Shown: piece after piece, positions 21,059-33,105 of the stretch
Layout of the letters: every line of letters begins with the position of its first letter
How positions within the stretch are numbered: position 1 is the stretch's first letter
DNA from: CAYQQJ01 sp964419935
GTDB lineage: Bacteria; Pseudomonadota; Gammaproteobacteria; Pseudomonadales; Cellvibrionaceae
Reading direction: 5' to 3'
Assembly (NCBI GenBank): GCA_964419935.1
Contig: CAYQQJ010000020.1
Coordinates: 1 to 64,000, forward strand
DNA: 64,000 nucleotides
Program-made: the position numbers and the translations under genes
The notes under the pieces: model-generated
The model's database searches: none
Seen by the model: only the letters and a program-made list of their open reading frames with translations
Told to the model about the DNA's origin: nothing

Positions 21059-21094
21059 GCCTCCGATTGTTTCGCGCGCGAAACAATCGGAGGC
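21059..21094 (-). terminator. perfect 36-bp palindrome between receptor and GH5 genes
   Basis: The two 18-base arms (starting GCCTCCGATTG) are exact reverse complements. On the minus strand the hairpin begins 19 bases after the receptor stop codon and is followed by CTTTTATT. It probably terminates or attenuates transcription, giving more receptor than GH5 mRNA. Confidence 0.75.
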
Positions 21095-21112
21095 AAGCGG
21101 GAGGAGCTTCAT

Positions 21113-23887
21113 TTAAAAATTGTAGTTCGCGCGTACGCCGTAAAAGCGTGGCATGGAGACAGGGCCTTTGATCACGCCGTCGCCACTGCCACCCCAGTAG
21201 AACTCCGTTTCATCCGTGCAGTTGTTGCAGAAGAGTTCAGTACTCCAATCACCACTTGTGGCTTCGTACTTGATACCCAAGTTGACCGTGGCGATGGCTT
21301 CACGTTTGTCGCTGAACGCGTCCGGGGTTTCCGTTGCGAACCGATCCTCGTGTTTTTCCGAGTTGAAGATGGAGAAGTAAGCATCATCTTTCCAGTTGAC
21401 GTTCACCCACGGCAGCACAACGGCTCCGGATGCCAGGTTAAACGTATGGCTGTAGTTGATGTTAAGCGAGTACTTAGGCGATGAAGGCAACTCATTGCCT
21501 TTCAGGTTGGTAGTGAGTAGTGCATTCTCCGGATCAATGGATTGATCGTGGGGGATCTCGTACAGGTCCACCGTTGCGTGGGTCCACTGCTGGTAAAAAT
21601 CGCTCACGATTTCGGTGTGCAGATAGCTGACATAACCGTTTAAACGATCATTTTCAGTCGGGGCCCAATCGTATTCGATTTCAATACCGCGGATTTCCGC
21701 TTCACCGATATTGTCGGTCTGGAACACGGTGAAAGGGTCCGTGGAGATTTCGTCAGTCTCTTCACCGTTGTCGTCACGCTCGAAGGAGTAGGTCACAAAC
21801 AGAGGCTTGGCGGTTGCCACTTGCATGTCAGTGTACTCACTGTAGAAGGCGGTCGCTGACACGCGCAGGCTGTTGTCCAGCAGGTCACTCTTGATCCCGA
21901 GTTCGTAGGTCACCACCTCTTCCGGCTCGTAGGTGTTCTCGTGGAGCGCCTTGACGATGCGGTCACCATTTTCGTCTTCGGGATATTCGGTGGTCAGCGG
22001 ATCCTGCTCGTACTGCACAACCACGTCGCCGATACCGCCAGACTTGGTGCCGTTAGCCACATAACCAAAGATCATGGTGTCCTCGGTCAGGTTGTAGTCC
22101 AGCCCCACGCGGTAGTTGTGGTAGTCCCACTCGCCCTTGATGTCGTTGTTCGTGGAGATGGTGTAAATATCGCTGTTCCAGAAGTAATCCTGCGGCAGAC
22201 TGTTGTATGCCTCCCAATCCCATGCGGGGAAACATTTTCCTCCATTGGCATCGGCGTCGAGCTGATTCGGGTTGCTGTCATTACAGGCCATGTTGTGACC
22301 GCCCACGTCTTCTTTGGTGTCGCGGGTATAGCGATAACCCAGGGTCAGGTGCAAAGCCTCCGTAAGGGAGTAGGTGCCCTGGGCGAAAGCGGCTTCCGAG
22401 GCAAGGGTTCGGTCCGACTGGTTCCAGTAGTCCGCGCTGGCCATGCTGTTCATCCAGCCGCCCTGCATGTCATTGTTCTCTTCAAAGTAGAACAAACCTG
22501 TCACCCACTGCAGCGGGCCGGCATCGGTTGACTGAAGCTGCAGTTCGTGAGATTGGGAGACAAAGGTGGCGTCGCGGAAGAAGATGGACATATCCCAGTC
22601 GGTAATGCCACGGTCCTGATCGGACATCTGACTGCGGGTCTGTTTGGCCCAACCGGCGTTGTAGACCAGGGCGACAGAGTCCGAGAAGTCCCAGCGCAGA
22701 TTGGAGCGCACGTTCTGAATGGTCATGTCCTGCATGCCGGGCACGCTGACGTTGACTGTGTAGGAGTCCGCGCCGGGGCCATAAACGCTCTCGCAACCAT
22801 TCGAGCCGGGTACCGGCGTGGCGGAGATGTTACCGGCTGCATCCAGGTAGTTGCCGTCCTCGTCCTTGCGCACTCGCAGTGCGGCCTTTTCGCAGTCGAT
22901 GGTGTCGGCGGAACCTGCGCTGTCGTCCTGAAAGTGCTCGTAGGCCAGCATCCAGGAGAAGTCGTCAGACGGTTCCCATAAGCCAGTCAAACGGAACGCG
23001 TATTGGTCAGAGTTGTTGTAGAAGTCCGACTCGTCCGCCTTCACCAACTCCTGTACGCCATCGGCACCGCCACCCCACCAGCGACGTTGCTGACTCAGGG
23101 TTTTGTCTTCTTCACTGCCTTCATACAGCGGCGCGTTTCTCACGTCCTCGGGCAGATAGCGCACATCCCACTGGTTCGGGTCCCAGTAGCCGTTCAGGTA
23201 GGAATCGCGATTCTCCACCATGAAAGAACCGCGCAAGGCAAAGGTATCGCTCACCGGCAGGTTCACCATGCCGCGAACCTGGCGGTGGTTGAAGTTACCC
23301 AGCTCTGCGGCCAGACTGGCTTCGAAGGATTCCGTCTGCGGGCGTTTGGTAATAATGTTGATGTTGCCCACGGTGGAGTTCCGGCCAAACAGAGTTCCCT
23401 GAGGGCCGCGCTGCGCCTCCACGCGCTCCACGTCGAACATCAACGCCATGGCGCCTTGCGGGCGGGGTGAGTAAACGCCGTCCAGGTGCAAACCCACGGC
23501 GGGGTCACCCAGCTCTGTAATGTTGGTGGAGCGCACCCCACGCATGGAGATTACCGGTGCGGATTGGGACGAATCCATGGTGATATCCATGTTGGGTACC
23601 ATCCGGTCAATGTCCTTCACACTGGAAAGACCCTGTTGCGTCAACACTTCCTCACTCATGACCGTGATGGCAATGGGCGTATCCATCAGGTTGGTTTCAC
23701 GTTTGGTGGCGGTAACCACCACTTCTTCCAGAAGGGCCTTTTTCGTACCGCTATCTCCGGTTTGAGCGAAGGCGGGCAAGGCCATACCGGCATTGACCAT
23801 TGCAACGGAAAACGCCAAAGGCGCGAGTACGGATGGAAAGGTTGATTTTTTTATGGACGCTAGTGGTTTGCGGGAGCTTATTGTCAT
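21113..23887 (-). CDS. TonB-dependent outer-membrane receptor
   Basis: Encodes 924 residues; imports a ligand across the outer membrane using TonB energy. Signal peptide about 1-42 (ends ALPAFAQ). Plug domain about 50-175 (EEVVVTATKRETNLMDTPIA ... VERVEAQRGPQGTLFGRNST). Then a 22-strand-type barrel ending in the aromatic residue of GVRANYNF. Two extracellular loops carry Cys pairs (for example CEKAALR...NGCESVYG and NMACNDSN...GGKCFP). There is no N-terminal signalling extension, so it does not drive its own sigma factor. Placement between GH5 genes and next to an AraC-type regulator indicates oligosaccharide uptake, not iron. A 15-bp palindrome lies upstream at 23933-23947. Confidence 0.9.
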   Translation of the reverse strand: MTISSRKPLASIKKSTFPSVLAPLAFSVAMVNAGMALPAFAQTGDSGTKKALLEEVVVTATKRETNLMDTPIAITVMSEEVLTQQGLSSVKDIDRMVPNMDITMDSSQSAPVISMRGVRSTNITELGDPAVGLHLDGVYSPRPQGAMALMFDVERVEAQRGPQGTLFGRNSTVGNINIITKRPQTESFEASLAAELGNFNHRQVRGMVNLPVSDTFALRGSFMVENRDSYLNGYWDPNQWDVRYLPEDVRNAPLYEGSEEDKTLSQQRRWWGGGADGVQELVKADESDFYNNSDQYAFRLTGLWEPSDDFSWMLAYEHFQDDSAGSADTIDCEKAALRVRKDEDGNYLDAAGNISATPVPGSNGCESVYGPGADSYTVNVSVPGMQDMTIQNVRSNLRWDFSDSVALVYNAGWAKQTRSQMSDQDRGITDWDMSIFFRDATFVSQSHELQLQSTDAGPLQWVTGLFYFEENNDMQGGWMNSMASADYWNQSDRTLASEAAFAQGTYSLTEALHLTLGYRYTRDTKEDVGGHNMACNDSNPNQLDADANGGKCFPAWDWEAYNSLPQDYFWNSDIYTISTNNDIKGEWDYHNYRVGLDYNLTEDTMIFGYVANGTKSGGIGDVVVQYEQDPLTTEYPEDENGDRIVKALHENTYEPEEVVTYELGIKSDLLDNSLRVSATAFYSEYTDMQVATAKPLFVTYSFERDDNGEETDEISTDPFTVFQTDNIGEAEIRGIEIEYDWAPTENDRLNGYVSYLHTEIVSDFYQQWTHATVDLYEIPHDQSIDPENALLTTNLKGNELPSSPKYSLNINYSHTFNLASGAVVLPWVNVNWKDDAYFSIFNSEKHEDRFATETPDAFSDKREAIATVNLGIKYEATSGDWSTELFCNNCTDETEFYWGGSGDGVIKGPVSMPRFYGVRANYNF

Positions 23888-24600
23888 ATTGAATAGCCTC
23901 AGACTGTTTTTTTTATCATCTGCTGCCCAGTGGGCAGTTCCTCGAAACGAGCGGCGGGCAGCAACTTTTTGTGTGGCTGATCCTCACCGGCCCGTTGAGA
24001 TTAGCCTTGAAGAGCAAAGCGGTCGTCCGAGTGGTGTTAGTCGAACCTGAAAACTCCCAGTTTTGTTGGTTCGGTTAAAATTTGCCGAGACATACGCGAA
24101 AAAGTGCCGTGTTTTCAATAACTTGTTCCACAGGAATTATTACCATCCCGCTCGCGTAGTTGAACGGAAATATCGAATAACGAGCGGCTGATCATTTGCC
24201 CGGACGCCGGGTAGGACTTTAAAATCGCCACTCGAACTGCACAGAACAGGATTCCAGGATGTGCTTAGCCGGAAATGAAATAAGCGCATTGAAGACGCAG
24301 GGAAAGACCGGCCGCGCAAACTCCCATTGCCCGGTTTTGCCGGATGCACAGTGGCCGCTCGGCCTTCATTGGGTTATGATCGCCGAAGGGATGACGACAA
24401 TAATCAGAGTGTGGGACGCGGCCTCTGTCTCACCGGGAGGCGCTAAACATCCATGGGAAGCGCGGTCACGAGGGCCACAACAGCAAGTGCGGAATTCAGG
24501 CTTTTGCGTTCCCACTTGGAGAAGTGAGACGAATTAAAGAACAACCGCTGTCTGAGCAGCCAACTACAAAAACAACCACTGCCCTACGAGCCGAACTCCC
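23888..24600. promoter_or_regulatory. 713-bp divergent region, receptor / AraC regulator
   Basis: No convincing gene. CTGCCCAGTGGGCAG (23933-23947) is an exact inverted repeat 46 bp upstream of the receptor start, a candidate operator. On the receptor strand an A-rich tract follows it. The rest shows no repeat or RNA structure that I can support. Confidence 0.45.
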
Positions 24601-25788
24601 ATGAGTGAAGTCATTTTCAACTTTAATGATGTCGTATTATTGATGACGGCCATGCAGTGCTTTTTCTTCGCGGCACTGCTGCTGGCGACCAACAGCGCCA
24701 AATCTGCCAGCACTTACTTTCTCGCCGCATTTTTGCTGGCTCATGCCTGCATCCCCCTGCACGAACTCTTCCTGTGGGGTGCGGAATTCAAATGGAAAAT
24801 TCGCCACCTTCATCCAAACCTGCTGTTCATCGGCGGTTCCGCCTATTACCTGGACGGTGCGCTCTTATATTTTTGCGTCAAGTCGCTGATTTTTCGCGAC
24901 TTCACGCTGCGCAAAAAAGACGCTTTGCATTTGATTCCACTGGGCCTGTTCCTATTTTACATGATCATGGCCTATTACCGCCTGCCCCCCGCAGAACGGC
25001 TGGACCTGGTAATGACGGACGGTCTGGTTTACCGGTGGGACTACGTCACAGTGGAGTTTCTGGGCAAATGCCTGCGCGTCGGCTACGGTCTGTTTTGCGT
25101 CCAGTTGATCTTCAAATATAAAGGCCTGCTGAAAGCCACCCATTCCAACATCGAAAAGGTGGACCTCACTTGGCTGAACCTGCTGGTCATTGGCTTCCTG
25201 ACGGTGATGAGCACCGAAGTGGTGCTGAGCATTTCGAAGATCGTCAGCGTCTTCCAGCATTACGAACTCATTGTGTTCGAGTACATAGGGCTGACTGGCT
25301 ATTATTCGCTGTTTTTCCTGGTCAACTTGTTGGTGTTCACCAGCATTCGCTATTTCTCCGGCTTCGAAGCGGTGCGGCAAAAAGACCCGGTCAAGAAACC
25401 GCTCAATGAGCGACTGCTCAACCCTGATTGCGCTGAGCAAATTGACCGGACCATGAGGGCAGAGAAACCTTATTTGATGCCGGACATCACTCTGGATATT
25501 CTCGCAGAACAGCTCACGATTCCGGCGAAGGATCTGTCAATGGTGATCAACCGCCATTTCGGCGTGCATTTCTATGAATTCATCAATCGCTACCGCATAG
25601 AAGAGGCAACACGAATACTCGCGGATTCGCAGAATAACGATAAAACCATCACGGATATTTACCTGGAAGTCGGCTTCAACAGCAAATCCGTGTTCAATAC
25701 GTTTTTCAAGAAAATTGTCGATATGACACCGTCTCAGTACCGGCAAAATCAACAACTGGACAAAGCCAATACGGGTCTTCAAACGTAA
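24601..25788 (+). CDS. membrane-anchored AraC-family transcriptional regulator
   Basis: Encodes 395 residues. The N-terminal two thirds are hydrophobic with about seven membrane helices (VVLLMTAMQCFFFAALLLA, STYFLAAFLLAHA, LHLIPLGLFLFYMIMAYY, LNLLVIGFLTVMST, YSLFFLVNLLVFTSIRYF). The cytoplasmic C-terminus (about 285-390) is an AraC double helix-turn-helix (LAEQLTIPAKDLSMVINRHF and ITDIYLEVGFNSKSVFNTFFKK, PSQYR). Such proteins couple an envelope signal to transcription. It is divergent from the receptor and in line with the second GH5 gene, so it probably controls this locus, possibly sensing glucan oligosaccharides; that is inference. The ribosome site before ATG 24601 is weak. Confidence 0.85.
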   Translation: MSEVIFNFNDVVLLMTAMQCFFFAALLLATNSAKSASTYFLAAFLLAHACIPLHELFLWGAEFKWKIRHLHPNLLFIGGSAYYLDGALLYFCVKSLIFRDFTLRKKDALHLIPLGLFLFYMIMAYYRLPPAERLDLVMTDGLVYRWDYVTVEFLGKCLRVGYGLFCVQLIFKYKGLLKATHSNIEKVDLTWLNLLVIGFLTVMSTEVVLSISKIVSVFQHYELIVFEYIGLTGYYSLFFLVNLLVFTSIRYFSGFEAVRQKDPVKKPLNERLLNPDCAEQIDRTMRAEKPYLMPDITLDILAEQLTIPAKDLSMVINRHFGVHFYEFINRYRIEEATRILADSQNNDKTITDIYLEVGFNSKSVFNTFFKKIVDMTPSQYRQNQQLDKANTGLQT

Positions 25789-26129
25789 CGGCCGTTGAAA
25801 TATGTCTGTTAAGCACAACACAACTTAGATTTTTTTGCTATTTTGGCACCCCCTCCCGCTACTCAATTTCCACTAAAAAACACATGCTCGCTCAGCATGA
25901 CCTGAGTTACCCCCACAACATCGGACGTGCAGTGGCACGTTCGAGTTGCCGCCACTTTGTCGAACGCGTTCTGATAACAGGTTAACTAATTCGCCCCTTA
26001 ACAGAACGACGGAGCCATGCGCACTTTCTAGTCTTCAACAAGTTAACGACGAAGTATCACAAGTCCAGACCAGAGCGCAGTTGTTCTGGCCTGGAAAAAT
26101 AATCCTATCCATCAAGAGGGCTAATCTCC
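25789..26129 (+). promoter_or_regulatory. promoter region of second GH5 gene
   Basis: Gene-free, AT-rich at its start. It holds operator candidate copy 2 (25971-26004) and another GTTAAC at 26041-26046. Distance from the operator to the GH5 start is about 125-160 bp, suitable for promoter-proximal control. Confidence 0.5.
25971..26004. promoter_or_regulatory. palindromic operator candidate, copy 2
   Basis: CTGATAACAGGTTAACTAA matches copy 1 (5327-5345) at 17 of 19 positions, and the tail again ends in TTAACA. The dyad is less perfect here (TAACAGGTTA). Confidence 0.55.
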
Positions 26130-28253
<2,124 letters not shown>

Positions 28254-28287
28254 CAGCGGTTGGAACCACAATTCGATAGTCGAATAG

Positions 28288-28317
28288 AAAAAGCCCTGGT
28301 TCTTCCAGGGCTTTTTG
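28288..28317. terminator. bidirectional terminator, GH5 / rnk
   Basis: Stem AAAAAGCCCTGG / CCAGGGCTTTTT with TTCTT loop, between convergent genes; T runs on both strands. Confidence 0.88.
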
Positions 28318-28346
28318 CGTATTTCCTATGTCGGCTAGCCGGCGTG

Positions 28347-28760
28347 TCAACGGTGGTACTCACCTTCGCGCTCGGGCTGATAGAGTATTTTCTCGATGCA
28401 GACCTGCGTGACGCCGCCGGCAGGCCGTGGCCATTCAATTTCATCGCCTTCGGACAGGCCCAGCAATGCGCTGCCGACCGGCGCCAGAACGGAGATTTTG
28501 TCGCCGCTGCCATCGAGATCCTTGGGGTAGACCAGGGTAAGGCAGAATTCTTCATCAGACGAGGTCACCTTGAACTTCACGGTGGAATTCATGGTGACCA
28601 CGGTCGGGGGAATGGCCTTCGAGTCCACAACTTCCGCCCGGTCCAGCTCCGATTCCAATTCCGCCATACCTGGAAACGCGTTGGCCGGCATCGGCTCCAG
28701 GATGCGCTCCAATCTTTCCATGTCAGTTGATGAAATTACGATTTTTGGTCTGGTTGCCAC
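28347..28760 (-). CDS. rnk: regulator of nucleoside diphosphate kinase (Rnk)
   Basis: Encodes 137 residues. An N-terminal helical region (about 1-45; ISSTDMERLERILE) is followed by a GreA/GreB-type C-terminal domain (about 50-130; VVTMNSTVKFKV, FCLTLVYP, ISVLAPVGSALLGLSEGDEIEWPRPAG). This is the Rnk arrangement: a short finger unlike the long coiled coil of GreA, so it binds RNA polymerase without transcript cleavage. It stands alone and converges on the GH5 gene. The 295 bp upstream (28761-29055) hold no recognised feature. Confidence 0.9.
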   Translation of the reverse strand: MATRPKIVISSTDMERLERILEPMPANAFPGMAELESELDRAEVVDSKAIPPTVVTMNSTVKFKVTSSDEEFCLTLVYPKDLDGSGDKISVLAPVGSALLGLSEGDEIEWPRPAGGVTQVCIEKILYQPEREGEYHR

Positions 28761-29055
28761 TTTGTATTCCTCATTAAAGACGGTCGGTTTGACCAGTCGT
28801 TATCGATTAGATTCTGGGTTTGCCCTGGCTTGCTGGATCTGCCGACTGCTCGCTTTACGAATTCGACAAAGTCCAATGACCGCAGATGGCTTTGCCGCTG
28901 CGCTGCGTGTCAGGCTCATGGAGATTGGGCGAATTACTGAGACTTCTATTGCTGAGAGTTCATTGCTGAGAGTTCAGGCAATCAGAACTGCCAGGTGATA
29001 CACCATAGTGTGCCATGGGCCTTGTACACTTGCCATTGTTTATTCTGACAATGGT

Positions 29056-32000
29056 TCAGTCAGCTAATGGTTCCAGTTCACTGACCAGGTCATGCAATGC
29101 GTCCCGTTCTACCGGCTTCACCAAGTGATGATCGAAACCCGCTTCACGACTGCGGCGCCGGTCCTCGTCCTGACCCCAGCCGGTCAAGGCGGCAATCACC
29201 ATATCCGAACCCCAGGGCTGGGCGCGAATGCGACGGGCAGCTTCATAGCCATCCAGCTCGGGCATACCCAGGTCAAGCAACAAAAGATGCGGTCGGAAGG
29301 CCTCTGCCTGGGTGATAGCATCGCGCCCATCATGCCCGACGCGGACTTCGTTGCCCATAATGCGCAGAAACATCGCCAGCGCGTTGGCGGCGTCCGTATT
29401 GTCATCGACCACCAGAATCCGGTGACCGCTGGTGCTGGACTCGGAATCCTCGTCCATAGGAAGATTTTCTATGGCCCGCAGGCTGGCGATGCCAGGTAGC
29501 CGCACGATAAATTCACTGCCTTTCCCCAGTCCCTCGCTGTAGGCACTTACGGTGCCGCCATGGAGGCTCACCAGCGTCTCCACCAATGACAGGCCTACGC
29601 CCAGGCCCCCCTGGCTTCTGCCCAAGGAATTGTCCACCTGGGTGAACGCTTCAAAAATAATCCGGAGTTTGTCGGCCGGAATGCCGGTTCCCGTGTCCCG
29701 CACGGTTACGATCAGGTCACTCTCGTGCCGCTCGGCAATAAACCACACCTGCCCACCGCCATTGGTGTATTTTGCAGCATTGTTGAGCAGATTTGAGAAC
29801 ACCTGGGACAGCCGCGCCGGATCGGCACGCAGCTCAATTGGCTCCGGCGGCGTGGTAATGGTGAGCTTGACGCCGCTGGCACCAATCAACGGTCGGCTGC
29901 CTTCAACGGCATTGTTGACAATGGTCTGAAGGTCGCAGAGCTCCCGCCGAATTTGAACCTTCCCTTGGGTAATGCGCGAAATATCGAGCAGGTCGTCCAC
30001 CAGACGAACCATTTGCTCCATTTGCCGTTCCATCAACTCCAGCATATTTTCCGTGGTCTGCCGCTGGCCCTGTGACAACCGCAAAACCTCCAATCCGGTG
30101 CGAATCGGCGCCAATGGGTTGCGCAGTTCGTGAGCCAGCATGGCCAGAAACTCGTTTTTGCGGCGATCCGCTTCTTTCAACTCCTGCTCTGCCAGCACTC
30201 GGGCGCTGATATCACTGAACAGGACGGCGACGCGACGACTCTCGGGGCCACCAAAGCGGAACGCGTAGACATCAAACCAGCGGCCGCCAAATGCCTGGGT
30301 CTCATTGGCGAAGCGGTGGGGCTCGCCGGTCAGCGCGACGCGTCCGTATGTTTCAAACCAATACTTCTCCAGTTCCGGCGCGATCTCACTCATGCGCTTG
30401 CCCATCACCTGGCTCAGCCCGGTGTGCTTGCTGAAGGCGTCGTTGACTTCCAGATACTCCATATCAATAGCGTTGCCCTGGCCGTCAAAGTACATTTCGA
30501 TGACGGCAAAACCTTCGTCAATCGAGCTGAACAGGGTGCGATAGCGCAGCTCCGAATCCCGCAGCGCGGCTTCCGACTGATGCCGCTCGATCAAATCTGC
30601 CGCCTGCCGCGCCAGAATGTCCAGCAGGCGCAACTGGCGTTCATCGGGCTCGTAAAGCTTGCGCCAATGGCAGGAGATCATGCCTACCATGCGCCCGGCA
30701 CGGGAGATCAGAGGTGTCGACTGGGCCGAACGAACGCCGGCTGCCACATGGGCTTTGGCTGGCTGCCCCTCACGAAAACGCGGATCGGTCGCGTAGTCAC
30801 GCACGATCACGCGCCGCTTCTGCCGGATGGCTTCGCCACAAGCGGTGAGGCAGTCTGCATCCATGGTGCGGAAGGTCTCCGAAAGCTGCTGATCCACCCC
30901 CTGGGACGCCAGTATCTGAAGCTGTGCGTTCTTTTTGTCAAACAACTGCAAGGTACCCTGGTCGGCCCGGGTGATGTCCACGGCGGCCGCAACCAGATCG
31001 CGATACAGCCGGCTGATATCATCCGAGGGTATCAGCCGGGTGCTGATACCCTGAAGGCGCTTGTTGTCGGCCAGTTCTTCGGCCAACGCCGCTTCAGCAC
31101 GTTTGCGCTCACCCAGGTCGACGGTCACCACCAGCGCGGCACGGGCACGGCCCGCGTCGTCATCGAGCCTGGACAGGGTACTGTTGGCGAAAACCGTGGA
31201 GCGGTCCGCGTGGAGGTAACGCTTGTCCAGTGACACCGGAACCCCTTTTTCGACCATCTCCGCCAGCGCGGCCTGGCTCGGCGGGATGTCGAGCGGGTGG
31301 GTGACGTCCGCTACATTCATCCCCAACAATTCTTCCCGGCTGCGGCCCAACAACCGGCAGAGCTCGTCATTGACGTGCTTGAAACGACCATCCAGTGCGA
31401 TTTCCGACAGCCCCACCGCAGCCTGGGCAAATATGGCCGACAGGCGCGCTTCGCTGCTGCGCAGCGCCTCTTCCGCGCGGGCCTGCTCGACAGCCGCCCA
31501 GGTCCGCTCGGCGGTTTCTTCAATCAGGGAGATTTCTGTGTCAGTCCACTGGCGCGGCTGGGACTGGTGCACGCCCAGAGCCGCGACCAGCTGTCCGTTT
31601 TTTCGCAGGGGCACGCTCACATGCGCCCGCACCGCCACGCTGTCCCAGGCCTCGCGCAGCTCCTCTGTGAGAGAGGGATCCGTGTAAACATCGGCGGCAA
31701 CGGAGGTGCGATCCGCCAGAAATTGTTCCATCACCGCCGGCGCGTAGATGCCCAGGTGCAGCCGGCGGGGCAGGCTGTTGACACCATCGACGTAATCCCG
31801 CCCAGCCAATGCCCTGCCGTCCGGAGACACTTCGCCATAGCTCACGCGATTCGCACCGAGATACTCGCCCAACATCTGCGCCGCGCAGTCCATCACCGCC
31901 AGTGGGTCACACAGGGGGCGCAACCGGTCGCCAAGGCGTAACAGGAATGACTTGCGCTCCTCGCTCTCGCGCATTGCCTTCTCGGCCTGCTTGCGCTCGC

Positions 32001-32814
32001 TGATATCCACTGATACAGCGATCCATCGCCCCACCGCATCCCCTGCCGGCCCCCCCGCCCAGCTGGCAATAATGCTTGCCCAGATAATAGAACCGTCTGG
32101 TCGCAGGTAGCGTTTTTCGAATATAAAAGGGTGACCGCGCTCGGCTGTGGTGGAAACCAGGTTTGCACTTTGCGGGATATCATCCGAATGAGTGACATCC
32201 AAAAATGTCATCTTGCCGATCAATTCCGAACGATCGCGACCGACCAACTCGCAGTAACGTTCGTTGACGTGAATGAAGACCCCGTCCGCATTGGTTTCAG
32301 AGATGCCGGCATCCGCAGCAGAGAGCAACGCGCGGAAATCCGCGTCATCAACCTTGTGCACCGGCAGATCGACCCGCGTGGTCACGGCAAACACGCCATG
32401 AATGTCGCCGTTGAGGTTGCGCAGGGGGCTTAGGGAATGATTGAGGTAGCCGCCGCCGTCGGTTTCCGGCAAACGGCAGCGTACATGAGCGGCTTCTCCG
32501 GATGCGAGCACCTGCTCACAGGTCTCGGCCAGAACCTGCCAATTGCCGAGAAATACCTCTTTAGCAGGGCGACCCAGGGCGGTCGGGTGCCTGTTCGCCA
32601 GCAGCTCGCGCCAGGCGTCGTTATAGATAAAGCAGCTCTCACTTCCCCAGAACACGCCGAGCAGCGCCTCGGACTCCAGACACATATTCACCGCCAGTTG
32701 CAATGGCTCAGGCCAGTTTGCAGGCGCGCCGAGCGCGCACTGGGACCAGTCGTGTATGCGCATTTGTTGCGCCACCGTGGTGCTGTCTGGTACGAGCCGC
32801 TCAAGCGGGTACAT
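29056..32814 (-). CDS. hybrid sensor histidine kinase, PAS/GAF-rich
   Basis: Encodes 1252 residues, no membrane segment, so cytoplasmic sensing. Order: PAS (about 30-150), PAS with PAC (160-280), GAF (290-450), PAS (455-570), GAF (580-760), PAS (760-880), HisKA with His895 (LAHELRNPLAPI), HATPase (about 1000-1115; NNAAKYTNGGG, DTGTGIP, GGLGVGLSLVE) and a C-terminal receiver with Asp1181 (LLDLGMPELDGY). AGGAGG precedes ATG 32814. No separate response regulator or output gene is next to it, so it either acts by phosphorelay on a distant partner or its receiver controls the kinase. The signal is unknown; the two GAF domains show no phytochrome cysteine that I recognise. Confidence 0.9.
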   Translation of the reverse strand: MYPLERLVPDSTTVAQQMRIHDWSQCALGAPANWPEPLQLAVNMCLESEALLGVFWGSESCFIYNDAWRELLANRHPTALGRPAKEVFLGNWQVLAETCEQVLASGEAAHVRCRLPETDGGGYLNHSLSPLRNLNGDIHGVFAVTTRVDLPVHKVDDADFRALLSAADAGISETNADGVFIHVNERYCELVGRDRSELIGKMTFLDVTHSDDIPQSANLVSTTAERGHPFIFEKRYLRPDGSIIWASIIASWAGGPAGDAVGRWIAVSVDISERKQAEKAMRESEERKSFLLRLGDRLRPLCDPLAVMDCAAQMLGEYLGANRVSYGEVSPDGRALAGRDYVDGVNSLPRRLHLGIYAPAVMEQFLADRTSVAADVYTDPSLTEELREAWDSVAVRAHVSVPLRKNGQLVAALGVHQSQPRQWTDTEISLIEETAERTWAAVEQARAEEALRSSEARLSAIFAQAAVGLSEIALDGRFKHVNDELCRLLGRSREELLGMNVADVTHPLDIPPSQAALAEMVEKGVPVSLDKRYLHADRSTVFANSTLSRLDDDAGRARAALVVTVDLGERKRAEAALAEELADNKRLQGISTRLIPSDDISRLYRDLVAAAVDITRADQGTLQLFDKKNAQLQILASQGVDQQLSETFRTMDADCLTACGEAIRQKRRVIVRDYATDPRFREGQPAKAHVAAGVRSAQSTPLISRAGRMVGMISCHWRKLYEPDERQLRLLDILARQAADLIERHQSEAALRDSELRYRTLFSSIDEGFAVIEMYFDGQGNAIDMEYLEVNDAFSKHTGLSQVMGKRMSEIAPELEKYWFETYGRVALTGEPHRFANETQAFGGRWFDVYAFRFGGPESRRVAVLFSDISARVLAEQELKEADRRKNEFLAMLAHELRNPLAPIRTGLEVLRLSQGQRQTTENMLELMERQMEQMVRLVDDLLDISRITQGKVQIRRELCDLQTIVNNAVEGSRPLIGASGVKLTITTPPEPIELRADPARLSQVFSNLLNNAAKYTNGGGQVWFIAERHESDLIVTVRDTGTGIPADKLRIIFEAFTQVDNSLGRSQGGLGVGLSLVETLVSLHGGTVSAYSEGLGKGSEFIVRLPGIASLRAIENLPMDEDSESSTSGHRILVVDDNTDAANALAMFLRIMGNEVRVGHDGRDAITQAEAFRPHLLLLDLGMPELDGYEAARRIRAQPWGSDMVIAALTGWGQDEDRRRSREAGFDHHLVKPVERDALHDLVSELEPLAD

Positions 32815-32903
32815 GCGTCCTCCTGGAATTTGAACAATGCGAACTGTTGGGTTGTTGACCTGCCTTTGTTACCAATGCGAGTGATCAAATTTGATCAGAC
32901 GAT

Positions 32904-32930
32904 AAAAAAACCGCATACGGTGATGCGGTT
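32904..32930 (-). terminator. terminator downstream of secB
   Basis: On the minus strand, AACCGCAT-CACCGT-ATGCGGTT is followed by seven T. It lies 175 bp past the secB stop; the DNA between (32931-33105) has no gene. Beside it, GATCAAATTTGATC (32882-32895) is a perfect 14-bp palindrome upstream of the kinase gene and could be an operator. Confidence 0.8.
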
Positions 32931-33105
32931 ATGTTCCAGCCGCGGCAGCAGTGCACCGGGCGGGTCACTACTGAAACAGCTACTTGTAGCTACAGGAATG
33001 TATCTGTGCGTTTCCGAAAGAATTATCCCGATGACAAACGGGCAGCGAGACTTCAACAGCCCGGTACCTATTGCTACGGTTACTTATTCTCCAAATAAAG
33101 CCGCG

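Noticed and set aside
21113..23887. Receptor as a siderophore receptor
   Set aside because: No ferric-uptake neighbours or signalling domain; neighbours are glycoside hydrolases, so carbohydrate uptake is better supported.
24259..24537. 92-residue frame upstream of the AraC-type gene
   Set aside because: No ribosome site, mixed composition, no recognisable motif; treated as intergenic.
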